The position numbers and the translations under genes are program-made. A model generated the notes under the pieces. That model was given only the letters and a program-made list of their open reading frames with translations. It searched no databases and was not told where the DNA came from. From Thinopyrum elongatum (Eukaryota > Streptophyta > Magnoliopsida > Poales > Poaceae): a stretch of 64,000 nt of DNA. Shown here one piece after another: positions 22,827 to 34,473 of this stretch (positions are counted from its first letter, which is position 1; every line of letters begins with the position of its first letter). The DNA is taken from positions 546,795,368-546,859,367 of the forward strand of contig CM022303.1 of NCBI GenBank assembly GCA_011799875.1, read 5' to 3'.

Positions 22827-23125
22827 TGCATGCACTAGAGGCGGAGTTGCATGCATTGATGCAAGGAATGGCGCTGACAGTCCAACACTGTGATGTTCCT
22901 ATTTTGGTCCAGTCGGACTCCTCGGAGGTAATGACGGCCCTAACCGGTGACAACTTGTCCCGCAAAAAAAAAAGATTAAGCACAAGCAAAATAGAGTAGC
23001 AAATCGGTTGGCTTTGTATAGTCGTACCGAGAGTATAGCTAGATCGTGGACCACCATGTATAGAGGAACTCTTGCCTCTCGATTGTAATCCTATTCATAT
23101 GGAATAAAACTCGAGGTAAAAAAAA
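22827..23125 (+). mobile_element. 5'-truncated LINE (RNase H-like tail) with poly-A and 10-bp target duplication
   Basis: The segment is flanked by ATGACCGAGT at 22817-22826 and again at 23126-23135, directly after an A-run. The coding remnant reads 'ELHALMQGMALTVQHCDVP', 'ILVQSDSSEVM' and later 'NRVANRLALYSRTES', which resembles the RVT_3 RNase H-like C-terminal region of plant LINE polyproteins. It ends in a 3' UTR with GGAATAAAAC and the poly-A. The 61-codon frame at 22817 begins with an ATG supplied by the target site, so it is not a gene. Confidence 0.85.
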
Positions 23126-23135
23126 ATGACCGAGT

Positions 23136-23736
23136 CATAGGAGTACTGTCACTGATTTTCTTGCTGGCATATGCTACTGCATGCTGGGTGACATAAATTT
23201 TCGTCTGTGGTCAATTAAAGTATTGCAGGGGATATTTGGTTCCCATACTTCCACGGGAATAATAAGGGAAGGAGAGAATTCAAGCTTCCAAGTCCCAAGG
23301 TTTATTTATGAATGAATCACCATTGACTGACTAAAGACATCCAAGCATGCAGCACCAGAATGAGTAGTATCCACACTCCTCTTCTTCCCCTTCCAAACCT
23401 TTTGCTTTTGTTCATACGCACCACCAAAACTTTTCCCCTCTCTCTATGCTGTCAGCCAGGTGATCCTCATCTTCCTCCCTCCCTCCCTCCCCCCATCCCT
23501 CTCTCTCTAGTGAACTTCCCTTTCGTCCTCTACAGCCTCATTTACACCTTTAGGGCTACTACACGCACACACAACACCTTTATCTCCGTCTCTCTCATCT
23601 TTCTCTCTCTCTTCTTCTTCTTCTCTTGGTGATCCATAACGAAGCCTCTCTCTCTCTATTTATATTAGCTGCCATTTCCCATCCACACCCTGTCTCTCCT
23701 ATCTCCAGCTCCACCGTACCACCAGCCGATCCATCC
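23136..23736 (+). promoter_or_regulatory. upstream region and pyrimidine-rich 5' leader of the WIP gene
   Basis: From about 23375 the strand becomes strongly CT-rich (CTCCCTCCCTCCC near 23478, repeated TCTCTCTC to 23660), typical of grass 5' UTRs. No clear TATA box could be fixed. An in-frame ATG at 23626 precedes the chosen start, but the intervening codons look like UTR. The LINE insertion lies about 600 bp upstream of the start codon. Confidence 0.45.
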
Positions 23737-25983
23737 ATGGGGGATCCCTACACCAATTTCTTGAGGGGCTACAGCCTCCGCTACTCCAACGCAGCGGCTT
23801 CTTCCTCCTCCCCCTTCCCCAGCTACACCTCCTACCTCCACCACCCACCTCCCTCCTCCCCTCCCATCAGGGAAGCCCTCCCCCTCCTCAACCTCACGCC
23901 TTCCTCCTCAACCTACCACAACCCCCATCAACACCACGATCAAGAAGATCACAAGGTCGTCACCACCACCTCCTGCAGCAGCCAAGCAGAAGCTGCCGAT
24001 CAGGCAGCCGGGGAGGTCACCGTGGCCCTACACATCGGCCTGCCCAGCCCCAGCCCCTCCGACGCAGCAGCCGGCAGCGGCGACCACCACCAAGAAGCAG
24101 CAGCGGCGGGAGGAGTGGCTGCTGAGGAGAGAAGCCAGCAGCAGCAGGAAGAAGGGCAGGAGGAAGGGGAAGGGGAAGAGGAGGATGGCAGCACGATGGC
24201 GCTGGGGGTGGGGTGTGCCTCCCTGGGGATAGGGAGGCTCACAAAGGGGCAGTACTGGATCCCCACCCCGTCCCAGATCCTCATTGGTCCCACGCAGTTC
24301 TCCTGCCCCGTCTGCTACAAGACCTTCAACCGATACAACAACATGCAGGTGAGGTGATCCATCTTCGAATTGCCTTGTGCATGCATCGGATTTCAATTTT
24401 TGGTTCTGATCCTGTCTGGTCTTGATAGGGGGATTTTAGTTGATTTTGTTTTGGATGTTTGTGTTCTGAACTTCTTTTTATCTTTCCTGTGCGTGAATTG
24501 GAGCAGTGCATGCATCTCTGGCTTCCTTTGTCCTGTGCAAGGTGCAGCGGCGGTGGATCTAGGAGCAAGTGCCGCTGCTTCTTGTACCACCCCTCTCTCT
24601 CTCTCTCTCGCTGACGTATCTTGTTGATTTGACTGAACCGGGAGGGAAGTAGAGAGAGGTCATGCACTCTGTCTGCCGTATCTCGTTGATTTGACTGAAC
24701 TGGGAGGGTAGTGGGAAGAGGGAAGAGAGAGGGCATGCAGTAATGGCTCTGGGACGGCCATTGACATGGAGAACTCTGAGCTCCTATGCTGGCTACTGGG
24801 CAGTACTAGGAGTAGGACTGACCGATCTTGGAGTTTGCGCTTGTTTTGCCTTTTCAATTGGCAGTGGGCTGGACGCGCAGCGCAGAGAGAGAAAAGGAGA
24901 GAGATCTGGGAAGAAAGATCTAGCAGAAAGGCATCTTTATCTTTCCCTGATCAGTTCCTTCAAGGTTACACAGATCGGTGTGCGTCTCAAGCCAACGCCG
25001 GCCACAGACTCCTCCTCCTCTATCTCTCCTTCTCTGCAACAACCCCACCACGAGAGCAGTGCCCTTCAGTCTCGCACAGTCCATTGCTCAACATCCCTTT
25101 TGCTCTCTCTCCCCCTAATTGATGCATCTATGCAGATACTGGTAGCTAGAGAGAGAGAGAAGAGAGAGATGGTCCCTCTGCAACTTAAATTATCCTCCCA
25201 TCCCCCGTTGCCTCAAGCACGTGAAGACGGAGAGCCATCACTTCGTCTTGCACCTTCGTAGCTCTCTCCCTCCTGACTAGCCACAGTGCATGCAGCGGCA
25301 ATGCCGCTCGATAGCTCCGATCGAGCCGCTGTACACACGCAACGAACACTCTGCGGTCGGCACCAGCAAGCACCACTCCGTGTCCAATTTGTCCATGCAT
25401 GCATGTGTAAGCCATTACAACTCTGTATGTCTGTCTGTCTCGTGTCTGATCTATCAGTTGCCATGGACGCTTGCGCTTGCAGATGCACATGTGGGGTCAC
25501 GGGTCGCAGTACCGGAAGGGCCCGGAGTCGCTCCGGGGGACGCAGCCGACGGCGATGCTACGCCTGCCGTGCTACTGCTGCGCGGCGGGCTGCCGGAACA
25601 ACGTCGACCACCCGCGCGCCCGCCCGCTCAAGGACTTCCGCACCCTGCAGACCCACTACAAGCGCAAGCACGGGATCAAGCCCTTCATGTGCCGCAAGTG
25701 CGGCAAGGCCTTCGCCGTGCGCGGCGACTGGCGCACCCACGAGAAGAACTGCGGCAAGCTCTGGTACTGCGCCTGCGGCTCCGACTTCAAGCACAAGCGC
25801 TCCCTCAAGGACCACATCCGCGCCTTCGGCCGCGGCCACGCGCCCTGCGGCATCGACTGCTTCGAACTCGACGACGACGACCGCGACCCTTCCTCCGAGG
25901 TTGACCACACCGTTAACACCGCCGCCGCCACCACCACCACCAACGGCGCCGGCAGCGACCGTCGCCATTGGAAGGCCAATTAA
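23737..25983 (+). CDS. WIP-domain C2H2 zinc-finger transcription factor (370 aa, two exons)
   Basis: Exon 1 is 23737-24348 (donor CAG|GTGAGG) and exon 2 is 25483-25983 (acceptor TTGCAG|ATG); phase-0 intron of 1134 bp. I chose MGDPYTNFL (context CCATCCATGG) as the start. Residues 1-165 are low-complexity Ser/Pro/Ala/Gln/Glu, with '[10 protein letters not shown]'. The WIP signature is at 174-176 ([15 protein letters not shown]). Zinc fingers: C190/C193/H206/H210; C236/C241/H262/H267; C274/C277/H290/C294; and a last one with C300/C302/H315/H323. This layout and the intron inside finger 1 are typical of plant WIP proteins (TT1/NTT relatives), nuclear regulators of cell fate (family knowledge). 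No disruption is seen. The exact orthologue is not assigned. Confidence 0.95.
24349..25482 (+). other. intron of the WIP gene
   Basis: GT-AG intron of 1134 bp between codons 204 and 205, placed so that it separates the two Cys from the two His of the first zinc finger. It contains CT/GA-rich microsatellites (CTCTCTCTCTCTCTC near 24595; AGAGAGAGAGA near 25150) and a short direct repeat of 'GTATCTTGTTGATTTGACTG' type near 24617 and 24679. No other gene is seen in it. Confidence 0.9.
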
Positions 25984-28900
25984 CCGATCGTGCCGGTCCA
26001 TCTCTAGGGCTACGGCCTACTGGGTAAGTATATATGCATGTGAGCTGAGGTGTGGGAGCGCAAGCTATTACTGGCAGTATGGCAGTACGTACTATCTGTA
26101 TACATGAAGCTTGCAGGCAGGCGTATATAGTTGATAGTGCGAACAGTGAAGGGTGCGTTTTAATTGTGAAAGAAAGATGGATTATACATTTGCAGCTGGA
26201 TTAATCAAGGGATCAATCGGTGCATGTATGGTTATGACTTATGAGAGAGGTGAGTGAATTTCTAATTGTTTGGGTATATAGCCTACCCTAGCTAGCTTCA
26301 TTGTATGTGTAGACTTTGATTTGGTATATGGTGATACAGATTATCAAATATTAATTCAAAATTTCAAAGAAGTTATCATGCATGCATGCAGTGGCCAGTG
26401 GCCTACTGGCTTATTACTACTACTCCCTCTGTCCCAAAATAAGTGTACATTGATTTAGCACAAATTTAGTACAAATTGTTCCAAGTCAGCGACACTTATT
26501 TTGGGATCAAGGGAGTACTAGTTAAGTCTTGACATCTTTTGTGTTCATCTGACGTTTATAACTAATTTTCTTGTTTTTAGCACTAGTTGTGGTATATTGG
26601 AGTCTTGCATGTTTGTGATCATGCTTTTGAGATGATTGGAAGTTGCAAGTATAGTTATCTATAAGTTTTTTTTTCTTACATACAAGTGATTTAATATCGT
26701 TCTATAATTGAAGCATACAAAAGCTAATTAAGTTATCTATAAACTGATAAGCATACATTGTGTTTCACATTTCTAGTTTAAGGCTCATGTTCTATTAACG
26801 TGCAATACTTCCTGCTTCCTGATATTTCTAATTTCCATGCAAACCATCTTTTTTGGACGAAATTATGCATGTTAAATTCTTTATTGTGGAAATTTCCTCA
26901 ATAGAAAAGGGCTGCAAAGCTAGTATTCGCCCCGTCCATGCATGTTCCAAAATTTATATTTCACTTCAAGTTTATTCAACAATATAAAATTTGATACAAC
27001 TCTGATATTGCTGGAGATATCGATTTTGTATCAAAGATATGTCTTGAAAAGCACGCATGCATGGTCATCCCCGACTATCATGCATTCACTTGATGTTGTC
27101 TTGTGTAGATAAAAGTACTCAAGAAAAGGAAGAATCATAGATATCTAAGGAAATCTTTATGTTGTAGTATGAGCAATGGACATAATCTTTCTTCTTCTTT
27201 TTTCAAAGGACTTGGCATAATCTAGCACGCGCGAGAAAACAAAAACTGTGATTTCTTTTGAAAACTAACAATCAAAATGAAACCATTGTTGTAGGTAGTA
27301 CAATTCTTTTCGCAAAAAAAAGAGAGTATGTACTATGTAGTACAATTCTGTTTGAGAACTTGAGATCCTTTGTTTTTGACATACTTGGCCTGTAGCTAGG
27401 ATAGTCGGGGATGACCACTCTTGAGTACTTTTATCAACATGCTTGGCCTGTAGTACAATTCTGTTTGAGAACTTGAGATGCATTTTACTCCTTGTTTAGA
27501 TCATCCTAAGAATAATTTATAAAAGTTCACCTAGTAAAATGTACTAGTATATAGTTCTGCACTGAATGTCTTGTATGACCCTAGAATGACATTTGTATCA
27601 AAGGTATTTTTGCAGTCTGAACGGGAAAAACAATTCCTTCCTTTTGAATCATAGGATCGTACCAGAGGAATTTCAGTAGATATGAATTTTTCCTACATGT
27701 TTTGGAGGAAACCAAACATGAGGTCTAACCTCACGGAAAAAAGCCTTTGAAAGTTCCAATGCATCCTGCGTCTTCTCTCTCCCTTCTCCAAGGGAAAGTA
27801 GTGGCTACACCCAAGTTCGGTGCACCCACACAATGAACAATAAAATCAAAACAAATAAAAAAAAAATAAAAAAAAACTGAAATACATAATCTCAGAATTC
27901 CTGTGTTTTATAGAGCACTGAAATGCTTCTTCACAACAATTCATGCATTTTTATTACATGTAGAATTCAACATAGCATAAAATTCCAATCATGCATTTTC
28001 TCTATTATACCTATGTTTTTGGTATCCTGTGTGAGCTTTTGAACTTTTCCTATATTATTGCAAGACTGAAGTAACTATCATGTAGTCTTATATTTTTCTA
28101 CAAAAAGTGCATATGCATTGTGAAAATGCAGACATATTTCCTCTTTGGACTACAAGAATTTGAAAACTAGTAATATGAAAAACATAGCATTGAGATGTCA
28201 CGTGCCATGAAATCGTACATGATTTGAAAACACAGAAATTCTGCAATGTGTGTCTTTGGTTGGTGCACAAAAAAGTAATGCAGGAATTTTAGAGAGTTGA
28301 CGAGAGAGGGTAGAGAGAGATAGAGTTGGAGGGGTGCTCTTTGTAGGAATTTTGGAGGATTTGAATCCTATGGGTTTTTCCTATGAAAGCCCTTTGGATC
28401 ATGGGATTCAGGTTACCAACTCCCATGGAATCCTTTCCTATGAACCTCGTATTCCATACGAATCTCAACATGAGCTGAAACTTCATTTTAATATTTACTC
28501 AGAAGTCCAATGCACTTCAACTCTATCTCTATATACCCTCTCTATCAATCCCCTAGAGTTGTCGTGTTTGCTTCATGTGCACTATCCAAAGTTAGATATT
28601 GCAGAATTTGTGTGTTTCTAAATCCTGTAGGATTCCATGGATACGTGACATCTCAGTTAATCCTACGTTTCTCCTATGATCCTACATTTTCTTCCTGCAA
28701 TGCAAATAGACCCTAAAGTGCATCGGACTTTTCAAAGAAAAATTAAAATGAGGTTTGAGCTCATGTTGAGATTCCTATGGAATGGGGGTCATAGGAACAA
28801 ATTCCATAGGAATTTGGTATCGAAATGGCTTCCATAGGAAAACAATCCTTAGGATTGATATCATACAAAAATTATTCACTGCAAAGTGGCCTTAAAGGAG

Positions 28901-29905
28901 AAAATAAAAGGGAATAGCTAGCTAGATACAAGCTGTGTATATGCTCCATCTCTTCCGTGCATGCATGCAGCACCCTGGTGGATCCCAATCCATGAGAATC
29001 TCATAGCTAGTTTTGCTTTAATGCTCACTCTCATCTTTTGCATAAAGACAATGCTAGGCTTTATCTCTTTGAGCACCCTCCCCTAAGCTCCGAGAGATAA
29101 CCCTTTCAAGGATGTGTGTGAAGCTCATGATGCTAGCTTTGCCCCGATGGCAAATGCACTGTGCTTTCAGCTAGTTAAGAATCACGAGACATGGAACTGT
29201 ACACCTATCCATGTCCATGTCCAATTTGCATGGATTAACATGCGAAAGTTAGAGAGAAGAAACAAAGATAGCATGATTGCACAAACCTAATTAATGGCCT
29301 ATATCTGGTGAACTATGCCTTTGTCCTAGTACAGTTTCTTTAATCTTGGCCCGCCGCTGATTACAGATGCAATGATCAAAGTAACAAAAGAGGTGCTTAA
29401 AGTTTGCTCTTTTCCTCTTGCCTGTTACCCATAAGCTTTAGCTCTTTTTTTAGCCTTTAGTTTGGCTACCTTTTCCAGGTTTATACATCAGCTAATTTTC
29501 AAGATAAAAAAATTCGTGTAGACAGTAGAGACTATCTACTATCACTTCAGTCAATTAATATTGATCAAATAAATTAATCTTAATATTTTGTTGGTGGTGA
29601 TGCTAATAATGGTATATTAGCTAGTAGCATTAGTCCAAGCTGTAATATTGGTCTATTTGGTAATGATGATTTTTCAGTAGAATATATGCTGCTCAAATGA
29701 TGGTTTCATAAAAACGATTCGTACTAGATTAACTGTATATTCACATAGTGGAGACCTGTTTACTTGTCAGCCATATGACGCAGCCAATGCCAACATACAG
29801 TTTTAAGCGTCGATGGTCCATGATAACCCTTTGTTTGTTAGCTCTGAGCAGTTTCTTTCTTATAGTCGACTGCCTGCAGCAAGCCTGCATATCTTGTACT
29901 GCTCT
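25984..29905. other. 3' flank and intergenic region of the WIP gene
   Basis: No gene supported. It contains a Stowaway MITE (listed), a small inverted/direct duplication (27058-27480), and AT-rich sequence. Segments at 27640-27740 and 28330-28880 carry repeated 'CCTATGGGTTTTTCCTATG' and 'CATAGGAA' motifs, which look like fragments of an old MITE or Mutator-like element. Their borders could not be defined. Confidence 0.5.
26423..26515. mobile_element. Stowaway MITE (93 bp)
   Basis: Termini CTCCCTCTGTCCCAAAATAA and, inverted, CTCCCTTGATCCCAAAATAA, flanked by TA duplications (26421-26422 and 26516-26517). Tc1/mariner-derived MITE, about 400 bp downstream of the WIP stop codon. Confidence 0.93.
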
Positions 29906-29922
29906 AGATCAATGTTGTACGT

Positions 29923-31323
29923 TCATTGGATCTATTCATTGCAACTGCAGGTCACAGAGCCTTCTTCCCGTCCCCCGTGTCGCCCACCCCGCGGGCGACC
30001 CGGGCGGAACCCTAGCCGCCGGGCGAGCTTCCTCCTCGCCAGATCTCCCTCCCCTCGCCGCCGCCAGCAGGCGCCGCCGGGCAAAGCACGCGCAGCGTCG
30101 GCGGCGGCGGGGCACTCCGGTTCTCTCTCTCACGATGCTCGGGCGTTGCGGGGCGTCCGCCGTGGGAGCGCGTGGTCGCCGTGGCGAGCTTGCGCTGGGG
30201 CTGCACGGCGATAGTGTACGGCGCGCGGGAGCGCGTGCGGTGCGTGGACGCAGGCGTGCGGATCTGGCTCTCATGGCGCGGCGGCGGCTGGCAGATCGGA
30301 TCTCGGGGCGGCGGCCTCGATCGGTGGCGCGCGGTGCGGCCTGCCTTGCGGGCGGCACCCGCGGGTGCAGATGGAGGGCCTTCCACGGCTGCGTGAGCGA
30401 CGTGGAGGTGGCGGCGCTACGGTGGCTCCTCGATGGCCGACCGGAGTTCCATGGGAGGCGTCGTCTCTGACTCGATCTACTCCGGTTTGTGCTGGCTACG
30501 GTAGCGACTATGGTCGACGCCAATACTGCATGGACAGATCTGGCGGGTGAGCATGGATCCGGGGGAAACTCCAGGCCGGCGTGGCGGTCGCACCAAAGTC
30601 GACGCCCTCGCCGTCGATTCCCTTCCTGGAGGCTTCGGTGTGGATCCTACGCCCCCCACCTCTGCCATGAGCGCAGGCGAAAGCCTTTGTTCCTCTGTTT
30701 GGGCGACGATGGCACTTTGGTGTCGTGTTCCTTCCTAAAGGCGTCGGCCCGGGACTGCTTAGGATGGTGGAGTTGCTGGTAGTTCAGAGTCGACGCGAGA
30801 TGGCATGTAGGTGGAGCGGTGTGGCATCAACCGTATCGTCAACGGTGGGTCTCGGCGGCATGGCGCAGTGGAGACTCGGCGTCTGATGTGCGGAGATGAA
30901 CTCGCGCAGGAGGAGGAAGCTGTCTGGCGTCATGGTGGCGTTGATGGCAGAGAGGCCTGGCAAGGTCGGTGCATCAGTTCTGCTCTGAGGATGGACCAAT
31001 GGAAGATGAAGGTGACGGCTCTTGCAGCGTGCGGTGCTCACTGGTAGTGTGCCGTACCGGTGTGGGACCTAATTCAGGTAGTGGCTTGGATGGGACACCC
31101 GGCTTTAAATGTTAGGCTTTGGTGTGATGTCTGTTTGGTATTAGGCACAGACATTCGGCACACCTTCATCAAGGGGATAGAAGTAGCAACAGCGTTGCCA
31201 AGATGGTGGCTTCAGGCTTATTGATGTATCACCTTGTATGGTCTTTGTGAATAATTAATAATATGGCTGCATGCGTCGTCCAGATGCAGAGGCTGGGGGT
31301 ACATCCTCCTTTTCTAAAAAAAA
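29923..31323 (+). mobile_element. 1.4-kb non-LTR retroposon with 17-bp target duplication
   Basis: AGATCAATGTTGTACGT occurs at 29906-29922 and again at 31324-31340, immediately after an A-run. The first 900 bp are very GC-rich; the end has 'TGGTCTTTGTGAATAATTAA' and 'GATGCAGAGGCTGGGGGTAC', followed by ATCCTCCTTTTCT and poly-A, a 3' tail style common to grass LINE-derived elements. Several long frames cross the GC-rich part on both strands, but none has a recognisable domain, so I treat them as chance frames. No endonuclease or reverse transcriptase motif is present, so it is non-autonomous. Confidence 0.8.
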
Positions 31324-31340
31324 AGATCAATGTTGTACGT

Positions 31341-32013
31341 ACTCATTCTTTTCTGAAGAAAATAAAGCCTCCCCGGCCCAATTTACATGTGCATATTATT
31401 GACGTACTACGGTCCCAGAGGAAACTTAAGCTAGCATACTAGGTATAGAACCTGGCAGAACAACGGAGAACTATATACTCCTATATGATGGGAAAGAAAA
31501 GCTAATTGAGTTCGGACCTCAACTATAAATGTTTGTTTTGGCTAATTATTCTCATACTTTCTTGAAAACAAAATGACAGCCCACATATTGCTGGTTCCGG
31601 GGTGTAATAGTATTTCAATAAAATCTGATTGTATGGAACATGAATATTTTGATTAATACTATGAGAACTGAAACTAAAGTTATATATTATTTATTGTTTA
31701 ATCATTCCATTTTTAGAAATTAATTTCTGAATGTATAACTGGTATAAAAACGAAAGCATTTTCCCATGCAACCACCGGTACCCTTTGAGTGGAGATATTT
31801 GCATGTTGAGAGAAAATATTAGTAGGGATCACGTATTTAGATATACTAGAAGATAACCCGAGCATTTCCGTGAGAATACTGTTATAAATAGGTAGAGTGA
31901 TGATGTTGTTAAATAGGTTGATGACGTGAATATCTATGAGGATTAATTATAGTGAGATAGCAGTCTGGTCACGTGACAGATTGCATGATTTTGTTGATGT
32001 GGAAGGGACTATA
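31341..32013. other. AT-rich intergenic sequence
   Basis: Nothing recognisable as a gene; only short scattered frames. Confidence 0.5.
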
Positions 32014-32293
32014 CCTGGCCAAACCTCAGGCCGGGCCGGGCCTAGCCAAGCCCGAGGCAAAAAAACTAGGCCCGGGCCCGGCCCGGGCCGGCCATCGGGC
32101 CTGGTTTTTGGGCCCAAGCCTAGCCTGAACACGTAAAAGCCCGTCGGGTCCCTTCAGAAAAGCGCAAAAATGACGGGCCCGGGCTCGGCCCGGCCTGGCC
32201 ATTGGGCTCAAAATCTAGGCCCGAGCCCGGCCCGGGAGCAACGTCGGGCCGGGCCGGGTCGGGTTTTTTCGGGCCGGGCCGCCCATGGCCAGG
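32014..32293. mobile_element. GC-rich inverted-repeat element (about 280 bp)
   Basis: Starts CCTGGCCAAACC and ends GCCCATGGCCAGG, with many GGCCCGGGCCGG-type palindromes between. The outer inverted ends and sharp GC jump against AT-rich flanks mark a discrete insertion. Flanks ACTATA and ACTAGA could be an imperfect target duplication. The superfamily is not determined. Frames inside (Pro/Gly-rich) are repeat artefacts. Confidence 0.6.
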
Positions 32294-33249
32294 ACTAGAA
32301 GGGAGACATGCATTGAAAAAACATGTACCAAGATGGCAAGTTGATGACGTGGCATGCACGCATGGTTTGTTAACATGGAAATCTAACATGTACAGGAAAA
32401 TTGGGTAGTGAGTTGTAACTATTCAAAAATAGAAAATACGATGTCATCATAGATAAAAATGATTAAACATTAATATTTCCTCATACAATATGGTTATGTT
32501 ATGACGGGGTCTTTCATTTAACTGCCAATTAGCGGGCTAGGAAACTTTAGTAGTGTTCATCCTTGAGAACTTTATCTACTTTCGTTGTACGAAAAGGGTC
32601 ATTTTTTGTCCCTTGGTTATTTAATAATTCAAAAAGGAATTAAAAATGTCTGAAAAAACTCACAATAACACATCAATATTTTATTTTTGAGGAAAATAAC
32701 ACATCAATATTGATGATTCTCTTTAGAAAATATGGTAAATATAGTTACCAATTAGTGAACACCCTAGATTATTTGTTGTTCCATAAGATTGCACTTTTTT
32801 ACACATCTTGTTTAGTTTTCCCAATTTTGGGATACTTTCAAAAAAATAGAATTTTCCTAATTTGTATAAGATCCATAAACAAGAGGTTGGCAATTTTTTT
32901 AGAGAGAAATAAATAAGCAACAGGTTGGTAGTAACTGATTTGGACAATATTGAAGACCATGACGAGCTAGTTTGTAGTAGTGGTACCCTCTCCGCTGTTT
33001 TAGAATGTCCTTGTTGACTTCGCCTAGTGTCTAGTATGCAATTTTTTGGCCATTTACTTCAGACTTCAGATAATTATGTAAGCAAAAAAAAATTACCAAC
33101 AATGATTATGATGTCAAATCTAATGGTACCTTTGGTATTTTACTAACCTGGGTCGTTTCTTATCCCTTAACGAATCTCCAAGAGTGCTCATTTGTTTCCC
33201 CATTTACGTATTTGGGAGGGTCTATGAAAAGAATGGGGTGTGGGACATA
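32294..33249. other. AT-rich intergenic sequence
   Basis: No gene supported. A short direct repeat of AACACATCAATATT occurs at about 32667 and 32698. Otherwise nothing recognised. Confidence 0.5.
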
Positions 33250-33564
33250 CTCCGTCCATTCTTTTATGTAAGATGTATTATTTTCAGCACGGAGACTAAG
33301 GCACATAATTATAAAAAAAATTAGGACAAAATTACCCTTGTCTAACTTGTGGATTAGCGGCAAGTAAATCATTTAGGTTAGGAAAGAAAGAGATACACAC
33401 AATTGGGAGAGAGGTAATTTCCTCTTTTTTCTCTACAAGGAGAGATACTTCCCTTTTCCTGTATATGGTCAAGATCGGAATTATGAGAAGTTAAAACAAA
33501 TGCATCTTACATTATGGATTTTTATATCAAAACAAATATACCTTATATAAAGGAACAGAGGGAG
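33250..33564. mobile_element. Stowaway-like MITE (about 315 bp)
   Basis: Left terminus CTCCGTCCATTCTTTTATGT and right terminus inverted CTCCCTCTGTTCCTTTATAT, flanked by TA at 33248-33249 and 33565-33566. No coding capacity. Confidence 0.8.
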
Positions 33565-33851
33565 TATATAGATTGTCTAGCTTAAGTCATCTAACTTAGC
33601 ATTGAATAACAAGTGGGCCATCTTTTCATGGGGCCTACACGTCAGCCACGGCGAAGTCAAGTAACTTAAGTCAAAGGATTTGTGTACGGGGGTGTGGGGG
33701 GAAGTAGCTCACCCTAAGAGCGTTGCTAATAATATAGTCAGTTGCTGGCTACATGATGTTGACATGTTATCTATAGCCCATCTAATAGTCAGCATGTATA
33801 GTAGTTAGCTAAAAAGAAATGCTGCTTTAATTTATTATCACATGACCTTTA

Positions 33852-34182
33852 GGGCATCTCCAATGCGGACCCTCAAATTGCCCCTATACGTCATTTGCGC
33901 GAGTCTGGACACTTTTTTGTCATTCAATGCTATCCCCCATGCATCCAAAAACGTGTCCGAAAGTCCGAACTCTCCCAAACTAGAAGCAAAAACAATTTTT
34001 TGGGGAGGCTTTGAGAGAGTCTGGACATCCATTTTCTCTCCTTAACCGCGAGATGCACATGCATAGAAGGACATTAGGGACATGGTTGGATGACCAGCTC
34101 TCGCATCAATATCCTAGACTGGTCCCCGCTGGTTTGCGGACAAATAGTGTGTCCGCTTTAGGAATCGGCGTTCAAGATGCCC
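33852..34182. mobile_element. Tourist/PIF-Harbinger MITE (331 bp)
   Basis: Termini GGGCATCTCCAATGC and, inverted, GGGCATCTTGAACGC, flanked by TTA on both sides (33849-33851 and 34183-34185), the Harbinger hallmark. The 110- and 67-codon frames crossing it are not genes. Confidence 0.88.
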
Positions 34183-34393
34183 TTACAATGTATACTACTG
34201 CTTGTTGCCTCTATCTGACTGATCCTACTGCAGGAAAAGTCTTTCCCACGAGTTATCTACAACTCTACTTGCTCATTAGCTTGTTTCCCTCAAGACCAGT
34301 CACTAGATTCTTTCACCGTGACCAAACAGCAGTAAGCAGTTAGCCCTACAGCGGAAGGGGAAAATACCATGATGAAAAAAAAAACTCCTGCTA

Positions 34394-34473
34394 CTTCCTC
34401 CATTCCATAATATAAGAGCGTTGTTAACACTAGTATAGTGTAAAACACGCTCTTGTATTATGGGTGGAGGGAG
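34394..34473. mobile_element. Stowaway MITE (80 bp)
   Basis: Ends CTTCCTCCATTCCATAATAT and, inverted, CTCCCTCCACCCATAATACA, with TA duplications at 34392-34393 and 34474-34475. The arms pair almost fully to form a hairpin. Confidence 0.9.

Noticed and set aside
23626..23736. Upstream in-frame ATG as the WIP start
   Set aside because: The extra 37 codons are CT-rich leader-like sequence; MGDPYTNFL has better context and looks like the family's N-terminus.
24000..24396. Minus-strand frames across WIP exon 1
   Set aside because: Antisense shadows of the low-complexity Ser/Pro/Glu region of the WIP gene.
29748..30550. Arg-rich frames of up to 240 codons as host genes
   Set aside because: They cross the border of a retroposon defined by a 17-bp duplication, are open on both strands because of GC content, and show no domain.
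31936..32408. Pro/Gly-rich frames in the GC-rich element
   Set aside because: Generated by GGCCCGGGCC palindromes within a bounded inverted-repeat element.
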